Assembly: GCF_017255415.1 (NCBI RefSeq)
Contig: NZ_JAFJZZ010000001.1
Span: 1,054,001 to 1,118,000 of the forward strand
Length of the DNA: 64,000 nucleotides
Direction of reading: 5' to 3'
Source: Clostridium aminobutyricum
Lineage (GTDB): Bacteria; Bacillota; Clostridia; Peptostreptococcales; Anaerovoracaceae
Shown here piece after piece: positions 44,179-53,160 of the stretch; the first letter of the stretch is position 1, and each line of letters starts with the position of its first letter. The notes beneath the pieces are model-generated. The model was not told the DNA's origin. It was given only the letters and a program-made list of their open reading frames with translations, and did not search any database. The translations under genes and the position numbers were made by a program.

Positions 44179-44901
44179 TTATAAAGTTATTATTCGATCT
44201 ACAATATTGTTAAAATTCTCTTCTATGTACGTTCCTTTTTTTATCACTACAGGGATACCGCTATTTGCTGCTATATGGATATTATCATCATATTGAATAA
44301 TTCCTGCCATCTTTGGTTTCAGCAATTCCGCGATTTCTCTAAGGGTAGGTACAATGCCCATCCCCATGATCTCTGCTTTCACTTTATTTACAACATAGCA
44401 CTTGTTCTTTATTCCTAGCTCATTTAAAACCCTGTCCAGCATATCCGCATCCCGGACAGCAACATGTTCAGGCGTCGTGATTATTACAGCACTGTCTGCA
44501 CCGGCGGCAGCTAACTTTAAGCCATCTCCAATTCCGGCAGGCGAATCTACGAGAATATAATCAAACTTCTCTTTTAACTTTTCGCACAGTACTTTCATAT
44601 GAAGCGGGGTGAGATCTCCCTTATCCCTGTGATGAGCTGCAGAAATTAAATAGAGCTCATCAAATCGCCTGTCTCTTATTAACGCTTGCTTAATACGGCA
44701 CAAGCCTGTCATCGCATCTGCTACGTCATAAACAACTTTATTCTCAAGGCCAAGGCATAAATCAAGATTTCGCAATCCCATATCCATATCAATCAGGACA
44801 ACCTTATAGCCCTTTTGTGCTAATGCTGCGCCGGCATTGGCCGTAAAAACAGTCTTGCCAACACCGCCTTTTCCTGATGCTACTAATATAACCTTGCCCA
44901 T
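44179..44901 (-). CDS. minD: MinD-family cell-division ATPase, short C terminus
   Basis: The 240-aa protein has the deviant Walker A GKGGVGKTVFTAN and MinD-specific sequence (GLRNLDLCLGLEN, YLISAAHHRDKGDLTP, DYILVDSPAGIGDGL, TTPEHVAVRDADML). MinD places the division site by moving MinC on the membrane. It lacks the roughly 20-residue C-terminal amphipathic helix that anchors typical MinD, ending instead at IEENFNNIVDRIITL. minC and minE, normally beside it, are missing from the locus. AGGAGG is 10 bases before the ATG. It is the last gene of the mre operon. Confidence 0.85.
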   Translation of the reverse strand: MGKVILVASGKGGVGKTVFTANAGAALAQKGYKVVLIDMDMGLRNLDLCLGLENKVVYDVADAMTGLCRIKQALIRDRRFDELYLISAAHHRDKGDLTPLHMKVLCEKLKEKFDYILVDSPAGIGDGLKLAAAGADSAVIITTPEHVAVRDADMLDRVLNELGIKNKCYVVNKVKAEIMGMGIVPTLREIAELLKPKMAGIIQYDDNIHIAANSGIPVVIKKGTYIEENFNNIVDRIITL

Positions 44902-44915
44902 ATTTCTATTGCCTC

Positions 44916-47729
44916 CTATTGTATCATTGTATCTAAACTAAAATCTTGATAAGTCTTATCCAGCTGCAAGTATTTACCTATCACTTCACGAGCTACCGGT
45001 CCGGCATAACCTGCCGTACCTCCCTGAACAATCATAACAGCAACTGCAATCTTTGGATTGTCGGCAGGCGCCATAGTTACAACCCATGCAAAGTTATCAT
45101 AATCGCTCAAGTACGAATTTATTTTTTTTGTTGTGACAGTTCCATTGCTCAAATTCAGAACAGCCTGAATGACAGCCTTATCCCTCGTCGTGTAGATATC
45201 AGGTTCTTCTTTCATCAATTTAGTCATTTCTGTTTCCACTTGATCCCAAGATAATTTGTAATTAATTTGCTTTAAGTGGGACTTGATATATGCGACTTCA
45301 TCAACCGGTGGAATCTTTCCTTCTCTTTGTGCAGTGCCGCTTTTCCCTGCTACTTGCACCGGAAAGTTTCCGAATACTCCCTTCAAACTACCCTTCGGTC
45401 CGTTAACTACTTGCTTCATACCCTTGATAATATCATCCAGATATTTGTCGTCACTAATGTTAATCTTTGTACCTTCTTCTTTTTGAATTGGCTCAGACTC
45501 CTCTATTGCCTTAATCAAGCTAACTTTGTTATGCACCCCTTTGTTTCCGATTGTCGCGATATAATTTGCTATTTGCAATGGCGTATAAGCATTTTCACCT
45601 TGACCGATTGCAATGTTCAATTCATCTCCAAGTGTCCATGCTGCTTGGTTAAAATAGTCGTATTTGCATAGATCTGCCACCTTGTCTACCATATCTTTCT
45701 TGACACCCAAATCCATAGACGACAAGCGGTCAATAATTGTTCCTCTAGAAGGATTTTCTTCGGCCCATCCGACAATGGTATCAATCTTTGCAGATAATAG
45801 CTCTTTATCGCTCACTACTTTTTTTTCAAAATATTTCGATGCACTGTTCAGTAAAACACTCCTCAGTGATTTCTTTGTCTGTATCATCTTATTTTCTGAC
45901 TTTGGAACATCCGTCACTCGTTCAGCGATTTCAATTCCGGTCGGCTTACCCAGGCCATACTGTTCCGCATAGGAAGTAATGGTTTCAATACTAATCGGCG
46001 TAACATATCCCAAACTGCCGCCTTTATAGAAATCTCGGTTCGTTGCAATATCATAAAAATAATAGTTACAGGAAACTTCCAAAGCATCCGCTAAATTTAC
46101 ATAACCATGGGAGCCGCGAGATCTATTCCATATTAAGCATCCATAGGATCGGTTTCCGATCATAACGTGACCACCGTCATAAAGTTTCTTATTGGGATCC
46201 AATCCAGATTCTAATGCCGCCGTAGCGGTAACCATCTTAAAGATAGAGCCCGGCTGTACCGGTGTCATCGTTGCCACGTTATACAATGGTGCTGCTGCCA
46301 TTGGATCTCTCGGATTTACACTCTGGAGCGAATTCCAATCGGTTTTACTGATTCCGGAAGCAAAAAGATTCGGATCGAAAGCAGGATAACTTGCCATAGC
46401 AAGTACATCTCCGGTCTCCACTTCAATGGCTACTGCTGCCCCAACCTTTGCATTTCTATACGCAGTGCCATACTTGTAATTGCCATATTGACTTTGAAAG
46501 GTTCCTCCCACCTGAATTTGCTCGATTGCCTGCTGCAATGCATCTTCCACCGTTTTCTGCAATTCCGAATCAATCGTCAAATAAACATCTTTTCCCTTTT
46601 GAGGCTCCGTCTCGTCTATTACCCGGACCAATTCTCCCACAGCATTTACTTGTACCGTCTTCACGCCGTCTTTTCCTTTTAACGTCGTTTCATATGCACT
46701 TTCGATGCCGTCCTGTCCTACTAAGTCATTGGTATTATATCCTAGCTTTGTTACATAATATTCTTTATCTCGCTCAGATATTTGTCCTAAATATCCTAAA
46801 ATATGAGCCGCCATATCCTGATTCGGATAAAATCTTCTCGTTTCAGAAATGACTTCGACCTGAGGAAGTTCTGAACTTCTTTCTTCTATTTCCACAATAG
46901 TTGAATCCGAAATGCCGCGAGCAATATCAGCAGGCAAATATTTTCTGTAGCCCATCGACTGTATTTCATTCCGTATCACGATGATCTTCCTGGCTTCTTC
47001 ATTGGAAAGAGATGCATCAATTTCAAAGTAACCCCTAAGGGCTGCAAATGCCTCTTCAGCCGACAGTTCATGTACGTCCTCTTCTTTTTTCCCTTCCTTT
47101 TTTGCTTTTTCTAACAGGGTTTTCTTATCGAGTTTATATCTTCCTAAAAAGCTCTCTTTGTCCAAATCTTTGGAGAACCTCATGTTCTTTACAGATATGG
47201 GAGGATATACTTTATAGACATTTTGCAGTTCTGACTGCGCTTCATATTTACTTAAGCTTTCATCGATGTCATAACGGGTTCTTAACTCATTGAAGGCTTC
47301 TTGAGCCGTAAAGTTTAAAGGAATTTCTTGCCCTGCAAGCCATTCATTGATATCATTTTGGTACGTATAAGTAAATTGATTTCCATTGATGATAATGGGT
47401 AGGTTATCAAAATACGTTTCATTATTTTTTTCAAGTATTTGTATAACTTCACCACACACTCGATTTAATTCTTTGTTATCTAAATCACCTGCACTAATCT
47501 GTAACGTAAATATTTGAGTATTTCCCGCAATAACTCGGCCGTATCGATCCAATATCTCTCCCCTTGGAGCCTTCGTATAGATGCTCTTGGTACTGATATT
47601 AGTTGCTTTTTCTTTCCAATCTTCGTTTTGAATGACCGTTAAATTAAAAAGGTTAGAAAATAAAAAAACCATAGCAAGGGCTATAACAAGAATCATTTGA
47701 TAATATCTAGATTTTAATATTTTTTCCAT
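44916..47729 (-). CDS. mrdA: penicillin-binding protein 2 (elongation transpeptidase), enlarged
   Basis: A 937-aa class B PBP with an N-terminal membrane helix, a pedestal domain starting KAPRGEILDRYGR, and the transpeptidase motifs QPGSIFK, SCN and AGKSGTAQ. It is about 250-300 residues longer than enterobacterial PBP2. Two insertions are visible: helical segments in the pedestal region (about 120-250, with a duplicated EAFNELRTRYDIDESLS / EAFAALRGYFEIDASLS pattern), and about 65 residues between KSGTAQ and the last strands. It works with RodA. It overlaps mreD by 16 bases. Confidence 0.9.
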   Translation of the reverse strand: MEKILKSRYYQMILVIALAMVFLFSNLFNLTVIQNEDWKEKATNISTKSIYTKAPRGEILDRYGRVIAGNTQIFTLQISAGDLDNKELNRVCGEVIQILEKNNETYFDNLPIIINGNQFTYTYQNDINEWLAGQEIPLNFTAQEAFNELRTRYDIDESLSKYEAQSELQNVYKVYPPISVKNMRFSKDLDKESFLGRYKLDKKTLLEKAKKEGKKEEDVHELSAEEAFAALRGYFEIDASLSNEEARKIIVIRNEIQSMGYRKYLPADIARGISDSTIVEIEERSSELPQVEVISETRRFYPNQDMAAHILGYLGQISERDKEYYVTKLGYNTNDLVGQDGIESAYETTLKGKDGVKTVQVNAVGELVRVIDETEPQKGKDVYLTIDSELQKTVEDALQQAIEQIQVGGTFQSQYGNYKYGTAYRNAKVGAAVAIEVETGDVLAMASYPAFDPNLFASGISKTDWNSLQSVNPRDPMAAAPLYNVATMTPVQPGSIFKMVTATAALESGLDPNKKLYDGGHVMIGNRSYGCLIWNRSRGSHGYVNLADALEVSCNYYFYDIATNRDFYKGGSLGYVTPISIETITSYAEQYGLGKPTGIEIAERVTDVPKSENKMIQTKKSLRSVLLNSASKYFEKKVVSDKELLSAKIDTIVGWAEENPSRGTIIDRLSSMDLGVKKDMVDKVADLCKYDYFNQAAWTLGDELNIAIGQGENAYTPLQIANYIATIGNKGVHNKVSLIKAIEESEPIQKEEGTKINISDDKYLDDIIKGMKQVVNGPKGSLKGVFGNFPVQVAGKSGTAQREGKIPPVDEVAYIKSHLKQINYKLSWDQVETEMTKLMKEEPDIYTTRDKAVIQAVLNLSNGTVTTKKINSYLSDYDNFAWVVTMAPADNPKIAVAVMIVQGGTAGYAGPVAREVIGKYLQLDKTYQDFSLDTMIQ

Positions 47730-48226
47730 ATCAAATACCTGTCATTTCTATATTTAACAATTGTTTTCATTAAATTTATATATAGAATCAGCACAACGAT
47801 TATATTTTCTATAATATAAAGAGGCTGAATTTTCATCCAATAAATAAAGCTGTATATACTTCCAAAGAAAAAAACGCTTATTACATAATAAATAAGATTA
47901 TAGCCAATCGTCGAGCATATCGTCACAATAATAATAGACGCAATATTTTCCTTATTAATCATTTCACGCATAAAACTTACTGTCAATCCGATAATCAAGT
48001 ACCCCATTGCGGCAATTCCTAAATACTGCCCCATGCAGAGGTCACTTAACAGGCCAAAAACTACTCCCATTACGATTCCCTTGTTGTCTTCATATAAAAA
48101 TGAAAAAATCGACACAAGACATAGAATTAAATTTGGAGTAGCTCCTTTTATCGCGAACAAATTGAGCAATGTTCCTTGGAACAAAAATGCAAGTAAAAAC
48201 AGGAGGACTGCATATCTTATTTTCAT
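47714..48226 (-). CDS. mreD: rod-shape protein MreD
   Basis: The 170-aa hydrophobic protein has five or six membrane helices and the MreD region GVVFGLLSDLCMGQYLGIAAMGYLI (two parts). MreD joins MreC to the elongation complex. The ATG overlaps the mreC stop by 4 bases, and the end overlaps mrdA. Confidence 0.88.
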   Translation of the reverse strand: MKIRYAVLLFLLAFLFQGTLLNLFAIKGATPNLILCLVSIFSFLYEDNKGIVMGVVFGLLSDLCMGQYLGIAAMGYLIIGLTVSFMREMINKENIASIIIVTICSTIGYNLIYYVISVFFFGSIYSFIYWMKIQPLYIIENIIVVLILYINLMKTIVKYRNDRYLIWKKY

Positions 48227-49041
48227 AATATAACCGCCACCTTCTGTAAACTTTTAAAGGATACACTTGGCTCTATTTTTACGGTTTTCAATTGCGTATC
48301 ACTATCATATTCAACGGAGACAGCCTTGCCTATTTTTATTCCTTCCGGGTACAGTCCCATGCTTGAAGTAACTAACGTATCCCCTTTAATGATCCCTGCT
48401 TTATTATCAATCATAAAGCCGGATAAAGATCCATTGCTATCTCCGGAAACAATCCCGATCAAGCTTAAGTCTCTTGATACCATAAAGCTCACGTTATTCG
48501 ATTCATCAATAATCGATATTACTTTGGACCAACCCGTTCCTGCTTCAGCAATTCTGCCAACCAGTCCATCTCCATTTACTACCACATCATCTTTTTGAAT
48601 GCCGCTTTCCGTTCCCCTATCAATAGTGAATTGGTTGAACCAATTGGAACCATCCATCGATATAATACTGGCACCGACAATCTTTTTATTCCCTGAAATA
48701 CTTTCATAATTTAACGCATTCGATAGTTGTTGAAGTTCCTGCAGCTCATTTTTTTTCAGTGTGAGGTCTATCACTTGCTGTTGTAAATCATTCACTTGAT
48801 CTTTCAGCTTTTCATTTTCAGAAACTATACTTTTAAATTTAAAAATTCCCCTTAAGCTATTCTTGATTGATTTTTCCATGTTTGATAACGGGCTTTGAGC
48901 CTTAGTCACGGCCGTTTCAGTTGCATTGCCTATCGTCCCGCTTTTTCCCCCTGTTTCATAAGAAACAAGCATGATAACGCACAAGGCAACTACCACCGCT
49001 ATCAAGATGCTAACCATTTTATGTTCTCTTATCCACCTCAT
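48223..49041 (-). CDS. mreC: rod-shape protein MreC
   Basis: The 272-aa protein has one N-terminal membrane helix (about 10-28), a coiled coil (about 65-100, ENEKLKDQVNDLQQQVIDL) and two beta-barrel domains with DGLVGRIAEAGTGWSKV and TSSMGLYPEGIKIGK. MreC is the periplasmic scaffold that binds PBP2. It follows mreB by 13 bases. Confidence 0.92.
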   Translation of the reverse strand: MRWIREHKMVSILIAVVVALCVIMLVSYETGGKSGTIGNATETAVTKAQSPLSNMEKSIKNSLRGIFKFKSIVSENEKLKDQVNDLQQQVIDLTLKKNELQELQQLSNALNYESISGNKKIVGASIISMDGSNWFNQFTIDRGTESGIQKDDVVVNGDGLVGRIAEAGTGWSKVISIIDESNNVSFMVSRDLSLIGIVSGDSNGSLSGFMIDNKAGIIKGDTLVTSSMGLYPEGIKIGKAVSVEYDSDTQLKTVKIEPSVSFKSLQKVAVIL

Positions 49042-49054
49042 AGTAAGTATTTCC

Positions 49055-50086
49055 CTATCTTCTTGAAACTCGAGCGTATCGCTTTAGTTTTTCCAAATCT
49101 TCTAAGCTCTTACCGGTCCCCAAGGCAACCGCTTCAAAAGCATTTTGTTCAACGGCAACAGTCATTCCGGTCTTCTTTGCAATCAATTTGTCTAAATTTG
49201 TAAGAGTTCCGCCGCCACCCGATAGCACTAATCCGTTCATGACGATATCAGCTGAGATTTCAGGCGGTGCCTTTTCTAAAGTTGACTTAATACCGTCAAT
49301 AATAATATCAACCGACTCTTCCAATGCAATCAGCATATCTCGATTGGTTACTTCTACTGTAGCAGGAAGTCCTGAGATAATATCTCTTCCCCTGGCTTTA
49401 TCCGTTATAATAATTTCGTTGCCATTTTCGTCTGTATCTAACATGGCACATCCGATATTAATCTTAAGAGCTTCAGCGGTTTTATCACCGATGGCAATAT
49501 TAAAGTTCTTTCGCATATACTGAATAATCGCTTCATTGAGTTTATCTCCTGCATAGCGCAATGAAATACTCGTCACAATACCGCCTAATGCAATAATAGC
49601 AACGTCCGTTGTACCTCCGCCTATATCTGCTATCATACAGCCTTCTGCACCGTCTATTGCCAAGTTTGAACCGATTGCAGCTGCCATTGGTTCTTCCAAA
49701 ATGTATACTTCTTTTGCGCCCATCTGTCTCACAACTTCTTCAACAGCACGCTTCTCTACTTCGGTTACCCCGCTTGGTACGCCTACGGCAATCCGAAGAT
49801 TTCCTGGATTTTTATTGCCGAGAGCTTTTCGAATAAAAACTCGGATCATTTCGGCTGTCATATCAAAATCGGAGATAACACCATCTTTCAAGGGTCTGAT
49901 AACTTTAATAGTAGACGGGGCTTTACCGATCATTTCTTTTGCTGCCATACCGGTCGCCATAACGCTGTTATTTAATTTGTCCATCGCTATGACAGAAGGC
50001 TCATTTAATACTATGCCCTTTTCTCTCATATATATTAAAGTATTCGCCGTTCCTAAGTCTATTCCCATATCGTTTCTAAAAAACAT
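49055..50086 (-). CDS. mreB: actin-like rod-shape protein MreB
   Basis: A 343-aa actin homologue with phosphate-1 MGIDLGTANTLIY, phosphate-2 MIADIGGGTTDVAII and adenosine motif GLVLSGGGGTLTNLD. It forms membrane-bound filaments that guide wall synthesis. GGAGG precedes the ATG. It opens the mreBCD-mrdA-minD series and lies 73 bases downstream of radC. Confidence 0.95.
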   Translation of the reverse strand: MFFRNDMGIDLGTANTLIYMREKGIVLNEPSVIAMDKLNNSVMATGMAAKEMIGKAPSTIKVIRPLKDGVISDFDMTAEMIRVFIRKALGNKNPGNLRIAVGVPSGVTEVEKRAVEEVVRQMGAKEVYILEEPMAAAIGSNLAIDGAEGCMIADIGGGTTDVAIIALGGIVTSISLRYAGDKLNEAIIQYMRKNFNIAIGDKTAEALKINIGCAMLDTDENGNEIIITDKARGRDIISGLPATVEVTNRDMLIALEESVDIIIDGIKSTLEKAPPEISADIVMNGLVLSGGGGTLTNLDKLIAKKTGMTVAVEQNAFEAVALGTGKSLEDLEKLKRYARVSRR

Positions 50087-50159
50087 ATTAATTCCTCCAC
50101 TGTATCAAATAATTTGTCCATTACTATGTACGGATCTATTTTTTAATACTCCGTTTAGT

Positions 50160-50837
50160 TTACATAAAACCTCTATTTTTCAAACTAAAAAAAGTGCCGT
50201 CCCCAATAATGATATGATCCCATACCTGAATGCCCAGAATTTCTCCTGCCCTCAAAAGCCGATGGGTAATATCAATATCTTCTTTGCTCGGTGTGGGATT
50301 GCCGCTCGGATGGTTATGGACAAAAACCACTGCGGCAGCACTCTTTCTAACTGCATTACAAAAAATTTCTCTTGGATGAACAATGGTACTGTTCAAGTCA
50401 CCGATTGCTGCATTTTCTACCGAAAGGATTTCGCCTTTTGTATTTAGCAAAACCACATTAAAAAACTCCTTTTTATAGTATCTCATTTCTTCCATAAAAA
50501 GGTTTGCAATTATTTCCGGATTATTTATTTGAATCTTTGATGCTTTTGGTTTATTGGAAATGCGTTTTCCTAATTCTATCGCTGCAATAATCTGACAGGC
50601 TTTTGCTTTTCCGATACCCTGTATTTGAGAAAGCTCTTCAGGCACACAATCCGCTAAAAATGCAACTCCATTTTTATCATAAGAAAGAATTTCATTTGCT
50701 AGAATCAACGCTGACTTTTTGTTGGTTCCTGTTCTAATTAGAATCGCCAACAGTTCTGCATTGGATAAAGCTCCAATTCCGTATAGCATTAGCTTCTCTC
50801 TCGGTCTTTCATCCGGTGGAAGTTCCCTTATAATCAA
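50160..50837 (-). CDS. radC: RadC/JAB-MPN domain protein
   Basis: The 225-aa protein has an N-terminal helix-hairpin-helix (EELSQIQGIGKAKACQII) and a C-terminal JAB metal motif VHNHPSGNPTPSKEDID with an upstream glutamate. Function is unsettled; RadC is not a true repair gene in Escherichia coli. It often precedes mreB in Firmicutes. The TTG at 50837 lies 8 bases after GAGGGGG and is preferred over the GTG at 50855, which has no ribosome binding site. Confidence 0.88.
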   Translation of the reverse strand: MIIRELPPDERPREKLMLYGIGALSNAELLAILIRTGTNKKSALILANEILSYDKNGVAFLADCVPEELSQIQGIGKAKACQIIAAIELGKRISNKPKASKIQINNPEIIANLFMEEMRYYKKEFFNVVLLNTKGEILSVENAAIGDLNSTIVHPREIFCNAVRKSAAAVVFVHNHPSGNPTPSKEDIDITHRLLRAGEILGIQVWDHIIIGDGTFFSLKNRGFM

Positions 50838-51192
50838 TTTGTCGTTCCCCCTCACATCGTAACGATGCTACCTACCATCTCTCCTCCTTTAACATTCTGT
50901 CCAGCATTTTAATGCTGCTGACAGAATTTAGGCTAGAAAATCATAAATCTTGATTTATAGATTTTCATCGTCTATTTTTTCTATAATCCCCCAATTTGCA
51001 AAATCTTCATGTCAAAATAACAGTAAATTTGTCGTAGGTCAATAAATGCAATCCTACATTTCGACAATCTTTTTCGCATTTTATATTTTAACATTTTAAA
51101 GGTACTTATACAAGAGTTACAATATTCTTCTACTAATAATTTTCGAAATTATAGCCACACTAATGAAGGAATAAAAATTTAGGAGGTAAATT
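50838..51192. other. intergenic region with two hairpins upstream of radC
   Basis: 50895-50926 holds TTCTGTC-CAGCAT paired with ATGCTG-CT-GACAGAA, and 50937-50965 holds AAAATC-ATAAATC paired with GATTTAT-A-GATTTT. Both could form in the radC leader. No other gene is supported. Confidence 0.45.
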
Positions 51193-51357
51193 ATGAATTC
51201 TTTTATTAATGAGAGCATCAAATGTTCAGTGAATCAGTGCAGACATCACGCAAACAGCAAGAACTTTTGTTCTTTAGATTGTATTAGTGTTGGAACACAT
51301 GAAGCCAATCCAAAGATGGATCAATGTACTGATTGTCTATCCTTTGAAGTAAAATAA
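51193..51357 (+). CDS. DUF1540-type small Cys-rich protein
   Basis: A 54-aa protein with six cysteines in the DUF1540 pattern: IKCSVNQC, then NFCSLDC and later QCTDCLSF. The paired cysteines suggest a small metal-binding knuckle. Function is unknown; such proteins are common in spore-forming Clostridia. AGGAGG lies 6 bases before the ATG. It lies 80 bases before sigK on the same strand, so a sporulation role is possible but only inferred. Confidence 0.85.
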   Translation: MNSFINESIKCSVNQCRHHANSKNFCSLDCISVGTHEANPKMDQCTDCLSFEVK

Positions 51358-51437
51358 GTCCATGTATTTTTTCTAAGGTCATGCACTTTGCCCCTTTCTG
51401 TTGCATATAGTAAAAGTCTACAGAGGGGGTTACATAA

Positions 51438-52064
51438 ATGGGAAATTCCTTTCCAAAACCACTTACTAGCAAGGAAGAGGAATATTATCTTAAGCAATTC
51501 GAAGAAGGAGATCCGGAAGCAAAAAACATCCTAATAGTTAGAAATCTTAGATTAGTCGCTCATATCGTCAAGAAGTATGCCGGAAATACGGCCAACAGCG
51601 ATGATCTGATTTCCATTGGAACTATTGGATTGATAAAAGCCATCAATACATATAGCAGCAAGCGAAGTACAAGACTAGCCACCTATGCTGCTAAATGCAT
51701 CGAAAATGAAATTTTAATGAACATCCGCTCCGAAAAAAAAAGGAAACTTGAGATTTCACTCAATGAACCAATCGGAACAGATAAAGACGGAAATGAAATA
51801 AACTTCAATGATATACTTGGCTCAGATCCCGATGCCATCCTGGATGATATTCATTATAAAATGCAGGTCAATGCCCTTTACTGTGCAATTTATAAAATTC
51901 TTACCAGAAGAGAGCAAGCTGTCATTATAAAAAGATACGGCATCACAGGAGAAGATCCTAAAACTCAGCGTGAATTGGCAAAAGAGCTTGGAATCAGCCG
52001 CTCCTATGTCAGTCGAATTGAAAAAAAAGCAGTTGAAAAACTGCGAGATTACATTAATATCTAA
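51438..52064 (+). CDS. sigK: mother-cell sigma factor SigK without pro-sequence
   Basis: A 208-aa sigma factor. Residues 8-200 match SigK: KPLTSKEEEYYL, RNLRLVAHIVKKY, DLISIGTIGLIKAI, LATYAAKCIENEILM, and the region 4 HTH TQRELAKELGISRSYVSRIEKKA. The 20-residue hydrophobic pro-sequence of the Bacillus protein is absent: the ATG follows AGAGGGGG directly and the protein starts MGNSFPKPL. The gene is intact, with no skin-type insertion. CATATAGT at 51404-51411 resembles a SigE -10, though the -35 is poor. Confidence 0.9.
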   Translation: MGNSFPKPLTSKEEEYYLKQFEEGDPEAKNILIVRNLRLVAHIVKKYAGNTANSDDLISIGTIGLIKAINTYSSKRSTRLATYAAKCIENEILMNIRSEKKRKLEISLNEPIGTDKDGNEINFNDILGSDPDAILDDIHYKMQVNALYCAIYKILTRREQAVIIKRYGITGEDPKTQRELAKELGISRSYVSRIEKKAVEKLRDYINI

Positions 52065-52094
52065 AAAATGGTGCCATTTTTGGCACCATTTTTT
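52063..52094 (+). terminator. rho-independent terminator of sigK
   Basis: AAAAAATGGTGCCA pairs with TGGCACCATTTTTT; the stem overlaps the sigK stop codon. Confidence 0.92.
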
Positions 52095-52160
52095 AGATAT
52101 ATGATAATTAAAAACATATTAATGTGCTCTTGCCCCATACAGCCCGCCGAAAATTGCTTT

Positions 52161-52994
52161 TTACAACTGGACTCCCATCCGTATGATATATGATAATATC
52201 TTATTGTTTATTTCGTCAGATGAAGTATATTCTAAAAGACTCAATCCGACAAGGTTAAAGCTTTCTTTCAATTGCGTTAATAAATCCAGTAACAATTGTC
52301 CTTTTAATCCATTTGGAACAGGTACCATGACATAAGGAAATTCCTCATTGTCAAGAACATCAAGATCAATGTGTATGTAAATATTATTCGAACCCTTTAA
52401 TCTTACAGCCTGAATAACCCTATCAACGCTTGAATGTATTTCTTCTATACTTATTAAATCTATTTCAAATTCTTTTATATATTCTCGTTCCGGATCGTCT
52501 AGATCTCTTTGTCCTATCAGAATTACTTGAGATGGCAGCAATGTAGAGAACATTGTCGCAGAAATCTTATGCTCCCCATCTCCAAGCAGTGTTCTTAAAG
52601 GCATTCCATGAAAGTTTTTGCTGGGTGATGATTCAGGGGTATTTAGATCGCCGTGAGCATCTATCCACAGCACAGTTAGATCCCCCTGCAACTTATCATT
52701 TAAATAAGATACAGGTACTATTTCAATATCACATCCTCCCCCAATGGTAAAAATGCTATCCGGCTCTTTTTTAGCAATAAGTAAATTTGCCTGCTTTGAT
52801 TGTCGAAGGATTTTTTTATATCCTAAAATATTATTTGTAATTTCATCAATCTCTTCTTCATCCACCGGTACTTCAAAAAAATCATAATTCTGAAGATAGT
52901 TATCTTTTATTTCCAGTGCTCCCTTTAAAATTTCTTTACTTCTGCCTGCTCCCTGCCATTGAGGGAAAAATAAGTTCATATGCTTTGTTTTCAT
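52161..52994 (-). CDS. arginase/agmatinase-family ureohydrolase with altered metal ligand
   Basis: A 277-aa protein of the ureohydrolase fold. The metal motifs WIDAHGDLNT (D112, H114, D116) and HIDLDVLD are present, with SKNFHGMP and IGQRDLD. The first motif, usually GGDHS, reads GGGCD here, so the first metal-binding histidine is replaced by cysteine (C88). The substrate may be arginine, agmatine, formiminoglutamate or something else. ATG at 52994 follows AAAGGAAA; the frame extends to 53015. A sigma-54 promoter and a RocR-like activator lie directly upstream. Confidence 0.78.
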   Translation of the reverse strand: MKTKHMNLFFPQWQGAGRSKEILKGALEIKDNYLQNYDFFEVPVDEEEIDEITNNILGYKKILRQSKQANLLIAKKEPDSIFTIGGGCDIEIVPVSYLNDKLQGDLTVLWIDAHGDLNTPESSPSKNFHGMPLRTLLGDGEHKISATMFSTLLPSQVILIGQRDLDDPEREYIKEFEIDLISIEEIHSSVDRVIQAVRLKGSNNIYIHIDLDVLDNEEFPYVMVPVPNGLKGQLLLDLLTQLKESFNLVGLSLLEYTSSDEINNKILSYIIRMGVQL

Positions 52995-53051
52995 TTTCAG
53001 TTTCCTTTCCATCATACAATATTAGAAGTTCGATTCCTGATTGATTAATAT

Positions 53052-53067
53052 TGCATATATCATGCCA
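53052..53067 (-). promoter_or_regulatory. sigma-54 (-24/-12) promoter of the arginase-family gene
   Basis: On the minus strand TGGCATGATATATGCA. The invariant GG and GC are exactly 10 bases apart, and it fits TGGCAYR-N4-TTGCW with one mismatch. The predicted start lies about 45 bases before the ATG at 52994. Confidence 0.7.
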
Positions 53068-53077
53068 ACAAAATATT

Positions 53078-53091
53078 GGTGGAAAGCCACC
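53078..53091. promoter_or_regulatory. palindrome upstream of the sigma-54 promoter
   Basis: GGTGG-AAAG-CCACC lies 10 bases upstream of the -24 element. It may bind the neighbouring activator, although enhancer sites normally lie farther away. Confidence 0.35.
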
Positions 53092-53160
53092 TATTTAGTA
53101 CTTATATAGCGTAAACTGTAAAGAAATTTTTACTATGTAAAATAATTTTTACAATATCTT

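Noticed and set aside
49701-50447. 248-aa plus-strand frame across mreB and radC
   Set aside because: It is antisense to both genes and crosses their boundary.
52063-52094. TGGCACC as a sigma-54 -24 element after sigK
   Set aside because: The sequence is the arm of a perfect terminator stem and has no GC at -12.
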